This document shows, piece by piece, positions 1-11,945 of a stretch of DNA of 64,000 bases (positions are counted from its first letter, which is position 1; each line of letters begins with the position of its first letter). The stretch comes from Phylloscopus collybita. Its lineage: Eukaryota > Chordata > Aves > Passeriformes > Phylloscopidae. The stretch spans positions 17,953,501-18,017,500 of the forward strand of contig JAJNNQ010000009.1 of NCBI GenBank assembly GCA_027886175.1, read 5' to 3'. Position numbers and translations under genes: made by a program. The notes beneath the pieces were generated by a model. It saw only the letters and a list, made by a program, of their open reading frames with translations, was not told the origin of the DNA and ran no database searches.

Positions 1-2171
1 GTGCTCTTTTCCAACAACTCTCAATTTATTTTTGTTCCCTGTAGCACTATTTTAATGGGAATAGCGACTATCTCTTCATTTCAACATTGTCTGTAACAGT
101 AAATTTGGAATAATCACTCACCAATCATATTTCTACTGCAGACTAAAGGCCAAAAGTGTTAGGCATTGTCATGAAGAAGCTGCAGCTACAGCTGTACAAA
201 ATATAAATATAAAATTTTTATTGTAATCAAGAAGCATGTTTCATTATTATAAAATCAATTTAATTCCTATGCATGTTTGCAAAATTCTTCTTAAATTGAT
301 GTACATACATGATTACAATAATATATTAATTTTCTCCCCTTTTTTAAGGGACCACATAAAAACTTTTCCGCCATTATAAAAGAAAATAACATAAATTATA
401 TGTTATGTTGAAATAATTTTTCCATAAACAAATCCAAGAGTTCACTTCCTCTCCATCTGTGACTAAACTGAGTCCTGATGGAACTTCAGGAAGAATGAAA
501 ACTTATAATACTTTAAAACATGAAAATGCTGATACAACTTTTTAAACAGATATTACAAAATCACAATTTAAGCCAATGAAACTTAGATTTTTATTCAAAA
601 TAACATGCACATACTTCAAAAGTATCTCCAGGTTTTAGAGCAAGTTAGAACAAATTATGAGATTTGAAAAAATTCAATTTTCATTATGAGAGTCTATAGA
701 TTTTAAGGATGAATTTTCACCCTTGGATAGAAATCTATTTTAGAGATCTGTTTTAACTGTAGATTCCCTTTTTCACCACACCACTCCACAAATATAACTC
801 ATATATGGTGCTATAAAATATTGCATTTGAAGCATAATGAAGGCAATGTATCTAAATCTATGATAGAAAATTGTCAGCTTAATGAGCCCAGAAATGGCAA
901 CAGGTGCAGTAGTTGCCTGTTTCAAAATCTCTTGAAAGCAGAAAATTTAATAAATATATTTTTAATGACACTTAACATTTTGGGTTGTTGCTGAACACTC
1001 CTTTCTATGCATTTAAAATAGTACAAGATCATCAATTTCCATTAAAATTTTCTATTAAATTTTTCAGCATTTATCCTTTCTCAGTTCTCTCCTGAAAAAT
1101 CAGCAACAGAAAAGGCAAAATAATATTTCTGTTCACCAAGTCAATTTGGACTATCATTACTCAGATTGATATATTTCACAAGATATTGTGGCTTGTTTGG
1201 TAGCAAAACCAATTCAAATGAGGATGGTTTTTAAAAATATATAATTTGGTCTTAATAACCTCTTAAATATGCCTGTAGGAGGGAAAAAAAAAAGGTAAAT
1301 TTTAGTTCCATTTTGAATTGGAAGATAATGCCAAATCATGTCTTCCCCTCCTCAGGATAATGTATTTTGGAAGTGTAGGAGTTCATACATTTGATTGCCA
1401 TGGATTTGCACAGTTAGGTGTGCAAAATCTCTGGTAACAAGAAAATGGGATATGGAGTAGTATATTTAGATGCCTGTTTGCAATAGCTTCTTACCTGCTG
1501 TGTGCAAAAGACTTTTAATTTTTTGAGACTATTGATATATCTTATCTTGAAGAAATATGTTGCTTATGAATGTAAAAATTAACATGCAGTGTCACTAGCT
1601 GTCTTGCAAAGTTTATGCCTACTGCAATCTAGGCATATTGAAGCACATTATTACCATGTATTATTAAACACAATGCAAAAAAGTCTAAACATAATTCTCA
1701 ACTTTGCAATTCTTTTGTACCAATTTGTAGAACCTAAGAGAAAATGTTACCACTTCAGTGTTCTGATCTGCAAAGCACTGAAATGCATATAGTAAAAAGG
1801 GTAACAGAAATTATTTTCTCACATACCTTAAAATTGTATTTTCTCAAAACCTAAGAGTAACTGAACCATTCTCTTCATCTAAGTGCAATTTATATAACAA
1901 ACAAAGCCTGAAGAAATTGTTTTAAGTAAAACTGCATCTTTTACCAACAATTCTTCTTAGAAACAGAAATGAAAGTAGATATACATTCTGACCTGGTCTG
2001 AGAAAGAGAATAGAAAGTTTTAGTCAAGAAATATAAATTTTTCATTGTAAAAACAAAACAAAACCAAACATTCATTACATTAATATTCATCTTAAGTATT
2101 TATATTTAATATTATTTAGTTCATAAGCAAATATGAAAAGATAAGTAAGAATCTTGTAAGCTTATGTGCAT
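1..2171. other. AT-rich DNA without recognised gene
   Basis: I see no coding exon, RNA gene or recognisable transposon here. The only open frame above 60 codons (1589-1792, +) has no domain-like pattern and runs through simple AT-rich sequence. A short A run lies near 1288. Confidence 0.6.
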
Positions 2172-2777
2172 CAGATGGCCTGGCACATCAGACCCAAAGG
2201 ACCATAAACATTTAGTTGAGACCAGTGCACAGTGTACTCTGATGTCATCAAGATACCAAGGGGCAAAATCTCTCTGTTGCTGGGGTGACAGTAGGATCCC
2301 AACAGCTGCCTGTACTGGAAGCTGAAGTGAGCCAGACTGGGAACAAACAGCAAAAACACCCTTGGACTGGTGACCAGTCCACAGGCCCTGTGCACCCTTT
2401 GGAACAGATTATAGCTCAGGAAATACCTCAGGGCAAGGCATTTCAAGGACCCAAAGGAGCATTGTTGTGTTTTGGGAGAGCTGTTGAGAAGAAAGAGGAA
2501 GTTAGAGAGCTGAATACCTTGCCTGGCATCTTAGGGGATCCTTCTGCAGAAGGAATCCAGAGGGTGGAAGAAGCAGATACCAATCCCTACCTCAGCTTTG
2601 CACTGTTGGCAGTACCACAAAAACTGTGAATTCATCATTCCCATACAGAAGATGATTTGTGAACAGGAGAGCCAGGAACTGGTCAGCAAGGCTGACTCAT
2701 CCTTAATACCCCTATATGGCCACTTTTGGCCACTGACACAAGACCAATTTATTAAAATTCTAACGGCTGTAAGTTAA
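2172..2777 (+). mobile_element. Decayed endogenous retrovirus pol remnant (protease to start of RT)
   Basis: This stretch reads as the retroviral protease followed by the first part of reverse transcriptase, as in avian ERVL-like pol genes. What I see: a protease-like reading in frame 1 from about 2172, whose active-site D-T-G position reads E-T-S (2218-2226), then Q-C-T-L. The reading moves to frame 2 (open 2285-2629) and then to frame 3 (about 2634-2777), where the RT amino end would be. At least two frame breaks and the changed catalytic aspartate mean it cannot make a working enzyme. Gag, most of RT, integrase and env are absent on both sides. The LTR at about 4096 has the same orientation, but the DNA between them holds no recognisable viral sequence, so a link is unproven. 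The family assignment is from recognition, without alignment. Confidence 0.7.
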
Positions 2778-4095
2778 AGACAATTTGCTAGCATATAATC
2801 ACACCATAAAACTGACTCTTTCAAACAATTTTAGAAAGATCATGCAGGGTCAGAGACTTAGTATTAAGAAAATAATTTTATCAAGTGTCAATCCTTCTCA
2901 AATATCAGTGTACTTAAATGCCTGAAATGTAGTTAAGCACAAAATGAGTTTATTTTAGAAATGCTATTAAAAGATCTCCAGAAAATATGAAGTCACTAAT
3001 TTATTAGTTATTATTATATTAAAATAGAATAATAATTAATAATTTTAAAGCATTATTAATGTATTCATAATTTATTTATTATCAAGTAGTGTAAATTACT
3101 TGTAAGGGACATAAGAAGAAAGAAAACAGATATTAACATAACCAAGAAAAATCCAAACCAACATACCTCATTTATGGAAATTATTCTTTAAATATTCCAA
3201 AGCTATTGATAGAGTCCAGCCTGAATTATCACAAGTCATTTATTATTTTCATTTTTATTAACATACTAATTACTGGGTGCAAGTAAAACTATACCAAGGT
3301 ACTACATCTCACATATACTATAAAAACAGTATTTGAGAATTTGTTCTGAAAATCCAATTGGAAAATTTCAACTAGAGAAGTTGTGGTCACAACCTTCAAG
3401 TAAAAAGAGGATTTTCCTCTCTCATTATAGCTACTCATTGTGCTCTATACAAAGTAAAAAGAAAAAGAGATCTACTCATCCGGTATATAGAGGCTACCAA
3501 ACCTGAGAATTTTTTTTCATGAATAAATTTGGCAAAAGAAACAGCTTTCTATTCTGGTATTTTGCACATATGGCAAATATGATAATAGAGTGTGCAGGGA
3601 GGGCAAAATTGATTATAAAAATCCAAGATATGTTTGCAAACATTTTTCCCCTTTGTAAGTTACATACCTTCAATTATAAGGAAGAGGATTACTAGCTACG
3701 GCTCTAAATTTGGACATTTTCCAGGTACTATTTATCCTCACAGAACAAATTTAACTACAGTAGAGAATGTTCTTAATGCTGAACATAGATCACTTGCATT
3801 TGTAGTCAAAAATTCAGAAAGGTTAGAACTACAAGTAAACATCAACTATATTTGGTAAAAAACTCTGCATATGAATGCAACATTTATAGTTTATTTATCC
3901 AATAAAAATCTTGCATTCATTTACCTCTTACCAACAATTTGCAGACCTTTCTGTGTAAGATAAAGGTAAAGGTAACAAACATGTCTTATCCAGCTCACTT
4001 CCAGTGAAAATAATGAGAACTATAACATATTTATAAATATTCCAGTTCAAATCTTCTGGCAGTACCTATGAGCTTTTGTTATAGCTCAAAACACT
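2778..4095. other. AT-rich DNA without recognised gene
   Basis: Mostly A/T-rich unique-looking sequence. The open frame at 3634-3858 (+) has no recognisable motif. Any missing part of the neighbouring retroviral remnant has decayed beyond what I can see. Confidence 0.5.
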
Positions 4096-4710
4096 ATGCT
4101 AGGTGCTGTCCCAAGTAAGAAGAGGTATTGGATTTGCATGGAAAAATGTTAATGGCAGGGGGCTGCAGGGATGGCTTGTGATAGGAGAAATCAGGAGCTG
4201 CCCCCAAGTCAGACAGAGCCAGTCCCAGTCAACTCCAAGACAGACCTTCTGCTGGCCAGTGCTGAGCCTATTAGTGACACTGGTGGCACCTCTGCAATAG
4301 AATATTTAAGAAGGGACCACACAGTGGAGCAGGGGAAGAGCATGGGGAAGAAGGAGTGGTATGGACAAATTTTTTATGACCTGATGGCATCCCCCATTCC
4401 CCATCCCTGACACTGCTTGAGGAGGGAATATAGAAGAGCTGGGAGTGAAGTTGAGCCTTGAAAAGAGGAGATATAATGGGGAAGGTGTTTTTAGCTTTGA
4501 TTTTTCCATATCCTATACTGCTGTCAATTGACAATAAACTAATATCTTTAAGTGAAGTCTGTTTTGCTCGTGATGGCATTAGATAAGTGATCTCCCTCTC
4601 TTTATCTTAATATGTGAGCCTTTTGTCATATTTTCTCTCCGTGTTCTCTTGAGGAAGGGGAGTGACAAATGGGCTTGATGGGCACCTGGCAGTCAATTAA
4701 GCCTATCTAT
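4096..4710 (+). mobile_element. LTR of an avian endogenous retrovirus, plus orientation
   Basis: The block is GC-richer than its surroundings and has the order of a U3-R-U5 unit. A TATA-like TATTTAAG lies at 4303-4310, and a canonical AATAAA poly(A) signal at 4533-4538. These are followed by a U5-like segment with the CTGTTTTGC and GTGATGGCATT features I associate with one avian LTR group. Related copies usually carry a run of imperfect repeats between the TATA box and the poly(A) signal; here only one trace (GTGGAGCAGGGGAAGAG, about 4324-4340) remains, suggesting an internal loss. The edges are approximate and I could not identify a target duplication. The overlapping open frames on both strands are chance. 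Confidence 0.65.
4303..4310 (+). promoter_or_regulatory. TATA-like element of the LTR at 4096
   Basis: TATTTAAG lies about 220 bases before the LTR's AATAAA signal. It is the likely core promoter of this LTR; activity today is unknown. Confidence 0.45.
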
Positions 4711-5829
4711 ATGTTGTATTTGTAATAGCACAGCTTGTGCTAGTGCTTATTTAATAATAAACTTGTTAATTCTGATGTTCCTGTTCAGTGCTGAGGCTGT
4801 GATGAAACCTTTGCTATTATGATCCAATGTCTGGGAAAAAAACAAATCTTTAATAAGCTGCACAAATAATATTTTTATTAGCATCTTTCACACTTCCACA
4901 GTGGTTTTAAATTAATTGAAAATTCTCATCATTAAGATATATTATCTATATATTTTATATATCTATTACATTCTATTACATTCTATGCAAGTGATATGAG
5001 ACTTTTATTTGTGAATGCAGTATTAATTATTACTTTTATTTTCTTTATTCCAATCCAATATGATTTTTTAAATTTTTTTTTGTTGCTTTGAATTTGATTT
5101 CTTAGTCTCTCTTGGAGCCAAGCTCATGTCTTGGGTTCCACCTAAACTATAAAAAAATTATGAAGACATTGCCCCAGTGCCTAAAGGAATTTAAATTTGT
5201 TGAAAATTTTCTGACAAGATCTTTTCCAACAAATCCATCGGTATCAAAATTGTCCATGTGAACATTTTTCCCAAGATGTCCAAAAACTCCTTGGCAAATG
5301 ATTGATTCCTTGAATGGCCCAATACTTCAGATAGCTCAGTCCCTGTTGCTGCCACCTGCAGAACAAATGACTGGTTTTACACTTCTGAGGAAAGCTGGTG
5401 CCTGACCTATAAAAATATTCTGATTCTTGTGATCTCCATTTTCTGAGGAGTATGAAAGCCATGACCTATGGGTCATGGGAGAAAAAAAATTCTCAGACAG
5501 CAGGATCCCAATCCGTTAATACACAAAATGAATATGAAAGCAGAGACCTTGAAACAGACTACATGCCCATACTTGCCCCAAGGAATTGCAAAACTTTCTG
5601 CTTTCAATGCTAAAATCTACTACAAACTCTGCTGCTAAGCAACATAATGTCTTCTTTCTGACATTAACCTTCATCCTGCATCTAGACTCCTCCCTTATCT
5701 TGAAATGATGACTTAGTTTATAGTATAACTAGTTGTTATCATCAAATGTAGATATAATTCATGTAGAAGAAATAACAGGAGAATATATATTTGTAGTGAA
5801 GAAATATGCATATGAGTTCCAATCAAAAA
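4711..5829. other. AT-rich DNA without recognised gene
   Basis: No recognised gene or repeat. A short tandem run of an 11-base unit (CTATTACATTC type) lies at about 4963-4985. The minus-strand frame at 5244-5462 has no recognised motif. Confidence 0.5.
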
Positions 5830-6075
5830 TGCTGTGCTTGGACATCTTTGTGGCCCTTTGTTGAAATCTCTCCAGCATCTCCGTATCTCTCTTGTACTGA
5901 AAAGTCAAGAACTAGACCCAGCACTCCAGATGTGTCTCGCTAAACAGAAAGGGAGGAATCATTTTCCTTGGCCTACTGACAGACTCTTAATGCAGCCCAG
6001 GAAAGCCCTAGCCTTTCTCTTGCAAGAGAGCAGTGTTGGCTGATGCTCAGCCTGGTGTCTTCTGGGATTCCCTCT
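5830..6075 (-). mobile_element. CR1 LINE fragment, minus orientation
   Basis: The plus strand shows the reverse complement of the central 3' part of CR1: the phrases TGGCCCTTTGTTGAAATCTC, CTCTCTTGTACTG, AGCACTCCAGATGTG and GACTCTTAATGCAGCCCAGG occur in the order expected for that LINE. Both ends are truncated and the 3' tail is missing. The copy is diverged, with no usable reading frame. The small plus-strand frame at 5834-6043 is a shadow. Confidence 0.8.
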
Positions 6076-8665
6076 TTTATATGAGGTACATGTTTAATTT
6101 CTTCTGTTCAGATTATTGCATAGGATAAATATTCCATTTTTCACAGCAAAAACAACCAAAGATCACATAGCTAAGATAACACATAAAAAAAGACCCAGTT
6201 TTTAAAAATTGGATTTCAGAGCTATTCAATTTCAGTATCTCCAACATCCAACATCTAGAATTTCAGGAAGCAAATTGAAGGACCTTTTGCAGGACATGAC
6301 ATAACAAGGTTTGATAACAAGATGTGGAGTAGAGTGGTATTAGATTCAGGGATAATTCTGAGACTGAAAAGAATATCTGTTGAAAGTTCAGCTAAAATGA
6401 TGAAGTTAATGAGTTCAAGAGAATATATGAGAAGTAAGAAACAGAAGGATAAAGTAATGAAAAATATGAGTGTGACATAGCAGCAGAGAATACAGCAATA
6501 GACATGGAATCTGAGTGAGAGGTGGCAAAGAAAGATGCATGAGGAAAAAACAAGGAATACAAGCAAGTGAATATTTTTTAGTAATGGATACCTTTGTGCT
6601 TGTATTATCTCTTTCTGTCCAGCTATGTTTGTCTGTATATGACATTTCATGAAATTGCATACCTACTTTCCCTTTCCCTATTGGCTACCCTCCAGCTATT
6701 GCTGCTCCCTCTCCTATTCTGGCTGTATCTTCTGAATTTTTTAAGTTACAGATTTCTGTGATCTGCCCTCACCTAGAGAAGTTGTTTTTGGGAAGAGACA
6801 TTAACAAAAGTTCACAGTTCCTCTGTCTCTAAAGCGAACAACACATTTTCTTTTTCCACTATAAAAAAATGAAGTAAAATCCTGCAAGCAGTTTATGAAT
6901 CGCTCTAAAAATAAAAAAAACTGCAGTTAGGAAATTAAATTTGGTTTTGAAGTGGAAAGTATTTGTGGATTCTACTGAAAACTGACCTTGATTCAACACA
7001 GTACACTGTGCTTGTCCATTTCATTTTGCATTATATTTTTCTATTAAATTGCAACATGTGTTTCCGAAAAAAAAAAAAAGATACGAAGCAAACTTATAGC
7101 GTGATATGAAATTTAGGATAATAATAACAAAACAAAACAAAACAAGCTATGCAAGATTTAAACATCCTTGCAAATACTGTAGTTCATAATTACCATCATA
7201 ATCTACCCCAGTCTTAACTCCTGACAGGTATGAAGGTATCTACTGCTTACACTGTAATTAGTAATTAATGCAACATACATGCGGAGATATACTTTTTGAG
7301 AAATAGAATGTAATCAGCAGTTATAATAATTACAGAATACACATTTTGTATGTTATATATTACGATAAAATGTTATCTTATTATTGCTATTAATATTATT
7401 AAATGTTTTTCAGTGTCAAGTGTCAGCTACATTGCAGTGAAAACAGGTTGTAAAGCAGAATATTCATCTTCATGAAAATAACTACAAGATATTCTGTGTT
7501 CACTTTACTTATAGAGACTAAAAAACATTATTGCAAGAAGATAAAATTATTTGCAATGTGAAGAGCACAGAAATATCTGTGATAATAGTTACTGTTTAAT
7601 TAGATATTTTAAGCATCATAACCGAAGCTGAAATCAACAGATGAAAACATTTAATAAAGCATAGTATGCAACCCACTCAGGATTGGAAGTACTTTTAAAT
7701 TGTCCAGGATTTCTTAAAATGTCTAAAATCAAGGTATAATGAAGAACAAGCTAAACTGTGTTAGTGCATTAAGTCTCTGTGGGTTTGCAGCCCAGTGGAT
7801 ACACCTCAAAAACAAAATTATACCAACTTTTTAAGCCATTGATATGTTCAAGGCATGATTACCACTGAAAAAGATAGGCTAAGAACACAGGTCATACATT
7901 GCTGCTTGAATATTAAGCTGTAGTTCATTCATATGGTAGGGTAGAATGCCAGCACAAGTGTTGGCCATGAAAGGATTATGATGAATTATGATTATTTATG
8001 ATGAATTTGCTGCATCAAATCTATTCTTACCCATTATTTCTTTACAAGCAGCCTAGAATGCATAGTCTTCTCATATTAAAGAAGTGGCAACAGAGATGCT
8101 AACTCTTCAACTTTGATTTTCCCCTTTGACCCAGGCATGTCTTTAAATATCTTAGTTTTCCATGTATCTAGCTGTTTTGGCCAGCTAGAGTAGCCCTTTC
8201 AGTTACCTCTTCTATGCAAAGCTTAAAGAAAGTCAGTTGGTCACTAATTCTACAGTTGAATAAATAACATGATTTATTTATCACCTAGAAAACATGCATT
8301 ATTATTCCATGCCAAAATAAAGCAAGCTGATCTCTCATTGAAATACTGGAGGTTGGGTTTGTTTGTTTGCTCGGTTGAGAGTTTTTTTAAGAGCTCAGTA
8401 TCTCCTTCAAAAGATACAGAAATATGTTCTCAGGCATCACAGTTACCTACAAATCTTACAAAATACTGAAAAATTTTCCTCTTTTATTTTCTTCAGATTG
8501 TCCTAAAATGACTTTTAAGTCCATAACCATTTATCACCTGACTAACATTAGTACTGCTCTTTCTAAACGTGAATAAACTTAGTCTTCATTAAATAAATAC
8601 AGGTTTTCCTAGTGTTCAATTACTAGTAGTTATTACTAGATAGACCAAGATGACTTAGCAGGTGG
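6076..8665. other. AT-rich DNA without recognised gene
   Basis: Unique-looking AT-rich sequence. The minus-strand frames at 6255-6650 and 6415-6660 are low-complexity hydrophobic readings of A/G-rich DNA and are probably chance. A run of 13 A lies near 7067 and an (AAAAC)n run at 7127-7146. Confidence 0.55.
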
Positions 8666-8670
8666 GAGGA
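8666..8670 (+). repeat. Target site duplication, left copy (GAGGA)
   Basis: GAGGA directly precedes the TGT start of the LTR, and the identical five bases follow its ACA end at 9471-9475. Confidence 0.85.
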
Positions 8671-9257
8671 TGTCTTGGGTTATGGAACCAAAACTGTGTA
8701 TTCTATTTCATTTGTTGAAAGCAGTTGGGGAGATGTTTTTTCTTTCTCTCTTGTAACTCTCAGGGGAGGGGGGCAGATGCCTTCTGATAATGGGCCAGCT
8801 GTTAAAACCAGTTTTCTTATCTCTTTCACCACCTGTCCTCCCTCCAGGGGTACATGTTCTGCTAATGGGCCATTAAGGCTCACCACAATCATCCACATTC
8901 CATTGTGAGATGCTCCACCCAGTGAGGGGAGCCAACCATTCTTACCTAAATAAAAACTGAGACGCAAGAACATGAAGTATCTGGCTCCACCCAATTCCCG
9001 GAAGAAGACTGGACCCTTCTCGCCATCACCGGACCCTTTTCTCTCAGGATCATCTCTGCTCCAACAGAACCACATCTGCCACTCCAGGAGGACTTACCTT
9101 TGGACTGCTTTCAACACCCTGACCAACAGGGTGTCAGGTTGTAGCTCTGACTCTGTCAGGGTTTTCTAGGATTTTTGTTTGTTTGTTTGCTTGTTTGGTT
9201 TGGGTGGTTTTTTTGTTTGTTTTTGGGGTTTTTTTTTTTGTTTTTGTTTTTGGGTTT

Positions 9258-9290
<33 letters not shown>

Positions 9291-9470
9291 TTTCTTTTTT
9301 TACTACATTTGTACTGTTAATATTCCTAGTAAAGAACTGTTATTCCTATTCCCAAATCTTTGCCTGAAAGCCTTTAATTGCAAAATTATAATTTGTCGGG
9401 CGTGAGGGGTTTACGTTCTCTATTCCAAGGGAAACTCCCTGGCAGATACCTGTCTTTCAAAACCAAGACA
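8671..9470 (+). mobile_element. Complete solo LTR, ERVL-like, plus orientation
   Basis: The element starts TGTCTTGGGTTATGG and ends AAAACCAAGACA, giving TG...CA ends with a short terminal inversion (TGTCTTGGG against AAGACA). It is flanked by a perfect 5-bp duplication GAGGA, which fits a class III (ERVL-type) integrase; class I and class II elements usually leave 4 and 6 bases. A TATA-like TAAATAAAAACTGAGA motif lies near 8945-8960. No viral interior is present, so this is the product of recombination between two LTRs. The first 480 or so bases match the LTR at 14378 closely. Open frames within it (8675-8908, 8680-9075, 9175-9405) are not genes. Confidence 0.9.
9165..9300 (+). repeat. T/G-only simple tract inside the LTR
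   Basis: About 135 bases of TTTG and TTTTTG units with almost no A or C, lying between the LTR promoter side and its poly(A) side. The related LTR at 14378 lacks this tract, so it is probably a local expansion after insertion. The hydrophobic Phe/Leu/Val frames reported here are translations of the tract. Confidence 0.85.
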
Positions 9471-9475
9471 GAGGA
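9471..9475 (+). repeat. Target site duplication, right copy (GAGGA)
   Basis: Identical to the five bases at 8666-8670; it marks the right edge of the solo LTR. Confidence 0.85.
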
Positions 9476-11334
9476 AAAATAAATGTTTTCTGGAGCTGGA
9501 AAAATAATTGAACATTTCCAAAAGAAAAAGGATATTAGCTTTTTAAAAATCAGTTTTTCCTAAAGGATGACTGGAGTTCTTGGTCATATTCAAAGTCTAC
9601 TCCACTGACTTTTTGAATTCCTGTTACATGATTCTTTGTAGAACTATTAATATTTAAATGCATATACGCTGATAGGAACAATATTGTCCTCTCCTGAACT
9701 TCTCCTATGCTACATAAACATTTGAAGTCTTTCATTAAAACAGAATCTGGGAATAAACACTGGAAATTGCTTCAAAGTTGATTAGATAAATATGACAGCT
9801 CAATAATAGTTCTAAAAATAGATTAGATCTAGAAATTACTCTTTGGTTCTCTATGGTCTACCATCTCACACTGAAATACTAAGATTAAATTATTGGTCAG
9901 TGACTAACAATATTACTGTCACAAATGCTAAAATCACTAGGGTTTGAGAGGATTGTAAGTGGGTTTATTATGTTGTAGTACTGAGTAAAAAGCATGACAT
10001 TTATAATTTGTTACTTATGCATTTGGGAGACAATCAGAGAAATACAAGGATAATTAGATTTTGTTCATTATTTTCTATGTAACGAGAATAAGAGAAAAGC
10101 AAAAACAGTAACAATAGAAGTGCATTTAAAAAGCACCCAAATTCTTATGTGGTATTATATTTTAAGTACTTTAATTCATCAATTCAACAGGCATTCGCAA
10201 TAACTAGAAAGGCAAAAAAAAGCAAATGGAAAATGGAAAAAAAAATAGATTTGAGTCTAAAACATTAGTAACATCTCAGTCTCCTGATTCAAAGTAAAAA
10301 TAACTACCTGCAAGGAAACAGTTTGAATAAATTAATTCAATATAATTGCAAAAACACAGGTAGAATATGACATGACTTCTATGTGATTTAAATTTTTTTT
10401 ACTTACATGCTTCTGGCAGTTAGTATCAATTGTGTTAAAAAATGCAAGTCTCCTTTATATTACTATCACACAAAGAGCTACTTCTGTATGTCATGAACAT
10501 AAATCTTATAAAGTTCTTGATTAATGTCCCAACAAGAATTTGAACCCATCATTTCTTCTTTGTCCATCCTCAGGTGTACCTGTTTACAAAATTACTTCTT
10601 TCTAATGGCTCATTTTCCTTAAAAACCAATGAAATTCCAATAAATACACTAGTGACTTTATATTAATCATTCGTATTTGAAAGGCTGCCAACTTTTCCTC
10701 TCAGTCTACTCACATTTACAAATACGTTTCTCTGTAGGTTCATATGAAATATTCATTTTTTCCTGTGTTTCTACATGGCATGAATAATTGCCATTGCTTC
10801 TTTCTTTTATATCACCAACAATATGTGGCTTGTACCATGTTTACACCTATTATAATTCAAAATTTTACAGTAATACTCCAGATAATCTTTATACACATTG
10901 TATCCTTCTAAATAAATGTCTTTTTTTCCCCATACAAACATACCTAGTTGGGTGAGTTAGGTTTTCAGGCTTTACTGCTGTTTTATGATCAGGGTAATGT
11001 TATGTTTTTGCAGTGGCATGTTGGTTTTATACAAATCACTCTGTATTTTGTCTAGAGAGAAAAGTTTATAAAACAACAAACTCAAAGAAAATAGAAGAAT
11101 AGAGAATGAGTGATCAATGAATACAGGGAAATAAGGAACTGTCCATCATGCCATCATCATGACAAGTGGTTAATTAGCATCTGAAGTGGTAGTCCTGACT
11201 GATTCATGTTATCTGACAGGAGACAGAGAGATAGAAATCCATACTGAGAAGACAGCTAAAATGTGAACACAAAAAAATAATACCAAAGAATAAAGTCAGC
11301 AGAAGAAATAAAGTGTTATAGTGACATGATGCCA
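9476..11334. other. AT-rich DNA without recognised gene
   Basis: No retroviral interior is visible between the LTR on the left and the LTRs further right. The sequence is AT-rich and unique-looking. The minus-strand frame at 9550-9735 has no motif. Confidence 0.55.
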
Positions 11335-11508
11335 ATGTTCTTCAGACCAGCTAGCTTCCGGCACTGTCGCCAGGAGCGGGCTGCCCCCAGAGAGCCAGGC
11401 AATCTGGGGTGCAGCTGTAGGGCACAACTGCTCTGCGGCACAGGTGGCAATGCATCAAGAGCAGGGACAAGGAACAGGGAGAAGTCCTCTGTGTGATTTC
11501 CAAAGGTG

Positions 11509-11514
11509 TTTATT
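11509..11514 (-). promoter_or_regulatory. Poly(A) signal AATAAA of the minus-strand LTR
   Basis: The plus strand reads TTTATT. It lies about 50 bases downstream of the minus-strand TATA core, in the correct order for an LTR. Confidence 0.6.
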
Positions 11515-11561
11515 CCCAGGAGGGTCAGGGACAGCAGACACAAAACCTGGGCTCGCAGAGG

Positions 11562-11568
11562 CTTATAA
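11562..11568 (-). promoter_or_regulatory. TATA core of the minus-strand LTR
   Basis: CTTATAAG is self-complementary; its place between ATTGG (11604-11608) and AATAAA (11509-11514) points to minus-strand use. Confidence 0.55.
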
Positions 11569-11945
11569 GTGGGGGAGGTCTTGGGAGAGGATACAATTTC
11601 CAGCCAATAACGGTTACATGGGGGAGGAACATAAGGCAAGGAGTACAATACGTTGACCAGTAAAAGAACACAAGGGGAGGGAACAGTCTAAACTAACCAC
11701 TAAGATGTCAAAGGTTGAGGGATTGACAGGGAAGGGTCTAGAAGAAGGGGCAGGGTTAGGAAAGGATTGACAGTTCTGTAGGAGGAGGGAAGGGCAGGCC
11801 TAGGGAGGATAGTCAGCCAGGGCAAAACCAACAATATGGGGGAAAGGAAAAATCCATTAAGGATAAAATGTATTATAAGAATATAAAATGGGGAGGGGAG
11901 GTGGTTGTAGAACAGACCACTGAAAATGAGCTGCAATTGAAAACA

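Larger units (their letters stand above)
11335..11945 (-). mobile_element. LTR of an endogenous retrovirus, minus orientation
   Basis: Read on the minus strand, this block has a retroviral promoter layout. An ATTGG (reverse CCAAT) lies at 11604-11608, a TTATAA core at about 11562-11568, and AATAAA at 11509-11514, with a GC-rich U5-like segment beyond it down to about 11335-11365. The short distance from TATA box to poly(A) signal implies a short R region. CpG pairs persist in U5, which suggests a comparatively recent copy. The exact edges are uncertain: TGTCGCC at 11365 and ...AAAACA near 11944 are possible ends, but I found no matching target duplication. Open frames 11316-11648 (-), 11444-11656 (+) and 11700-11957 (-) cross these signals and are not real genes. 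Family unknown. Confidence 0.65.

Noticed and set aside
6255..6660. 131- and 81-codon hydrophobic minus-strand frames as membrane proteins
   Set aside because: The sequence is A/G-rich on the plus strand, which yields Phe/Leu/Ser-rich translations by composition; no motif is present.
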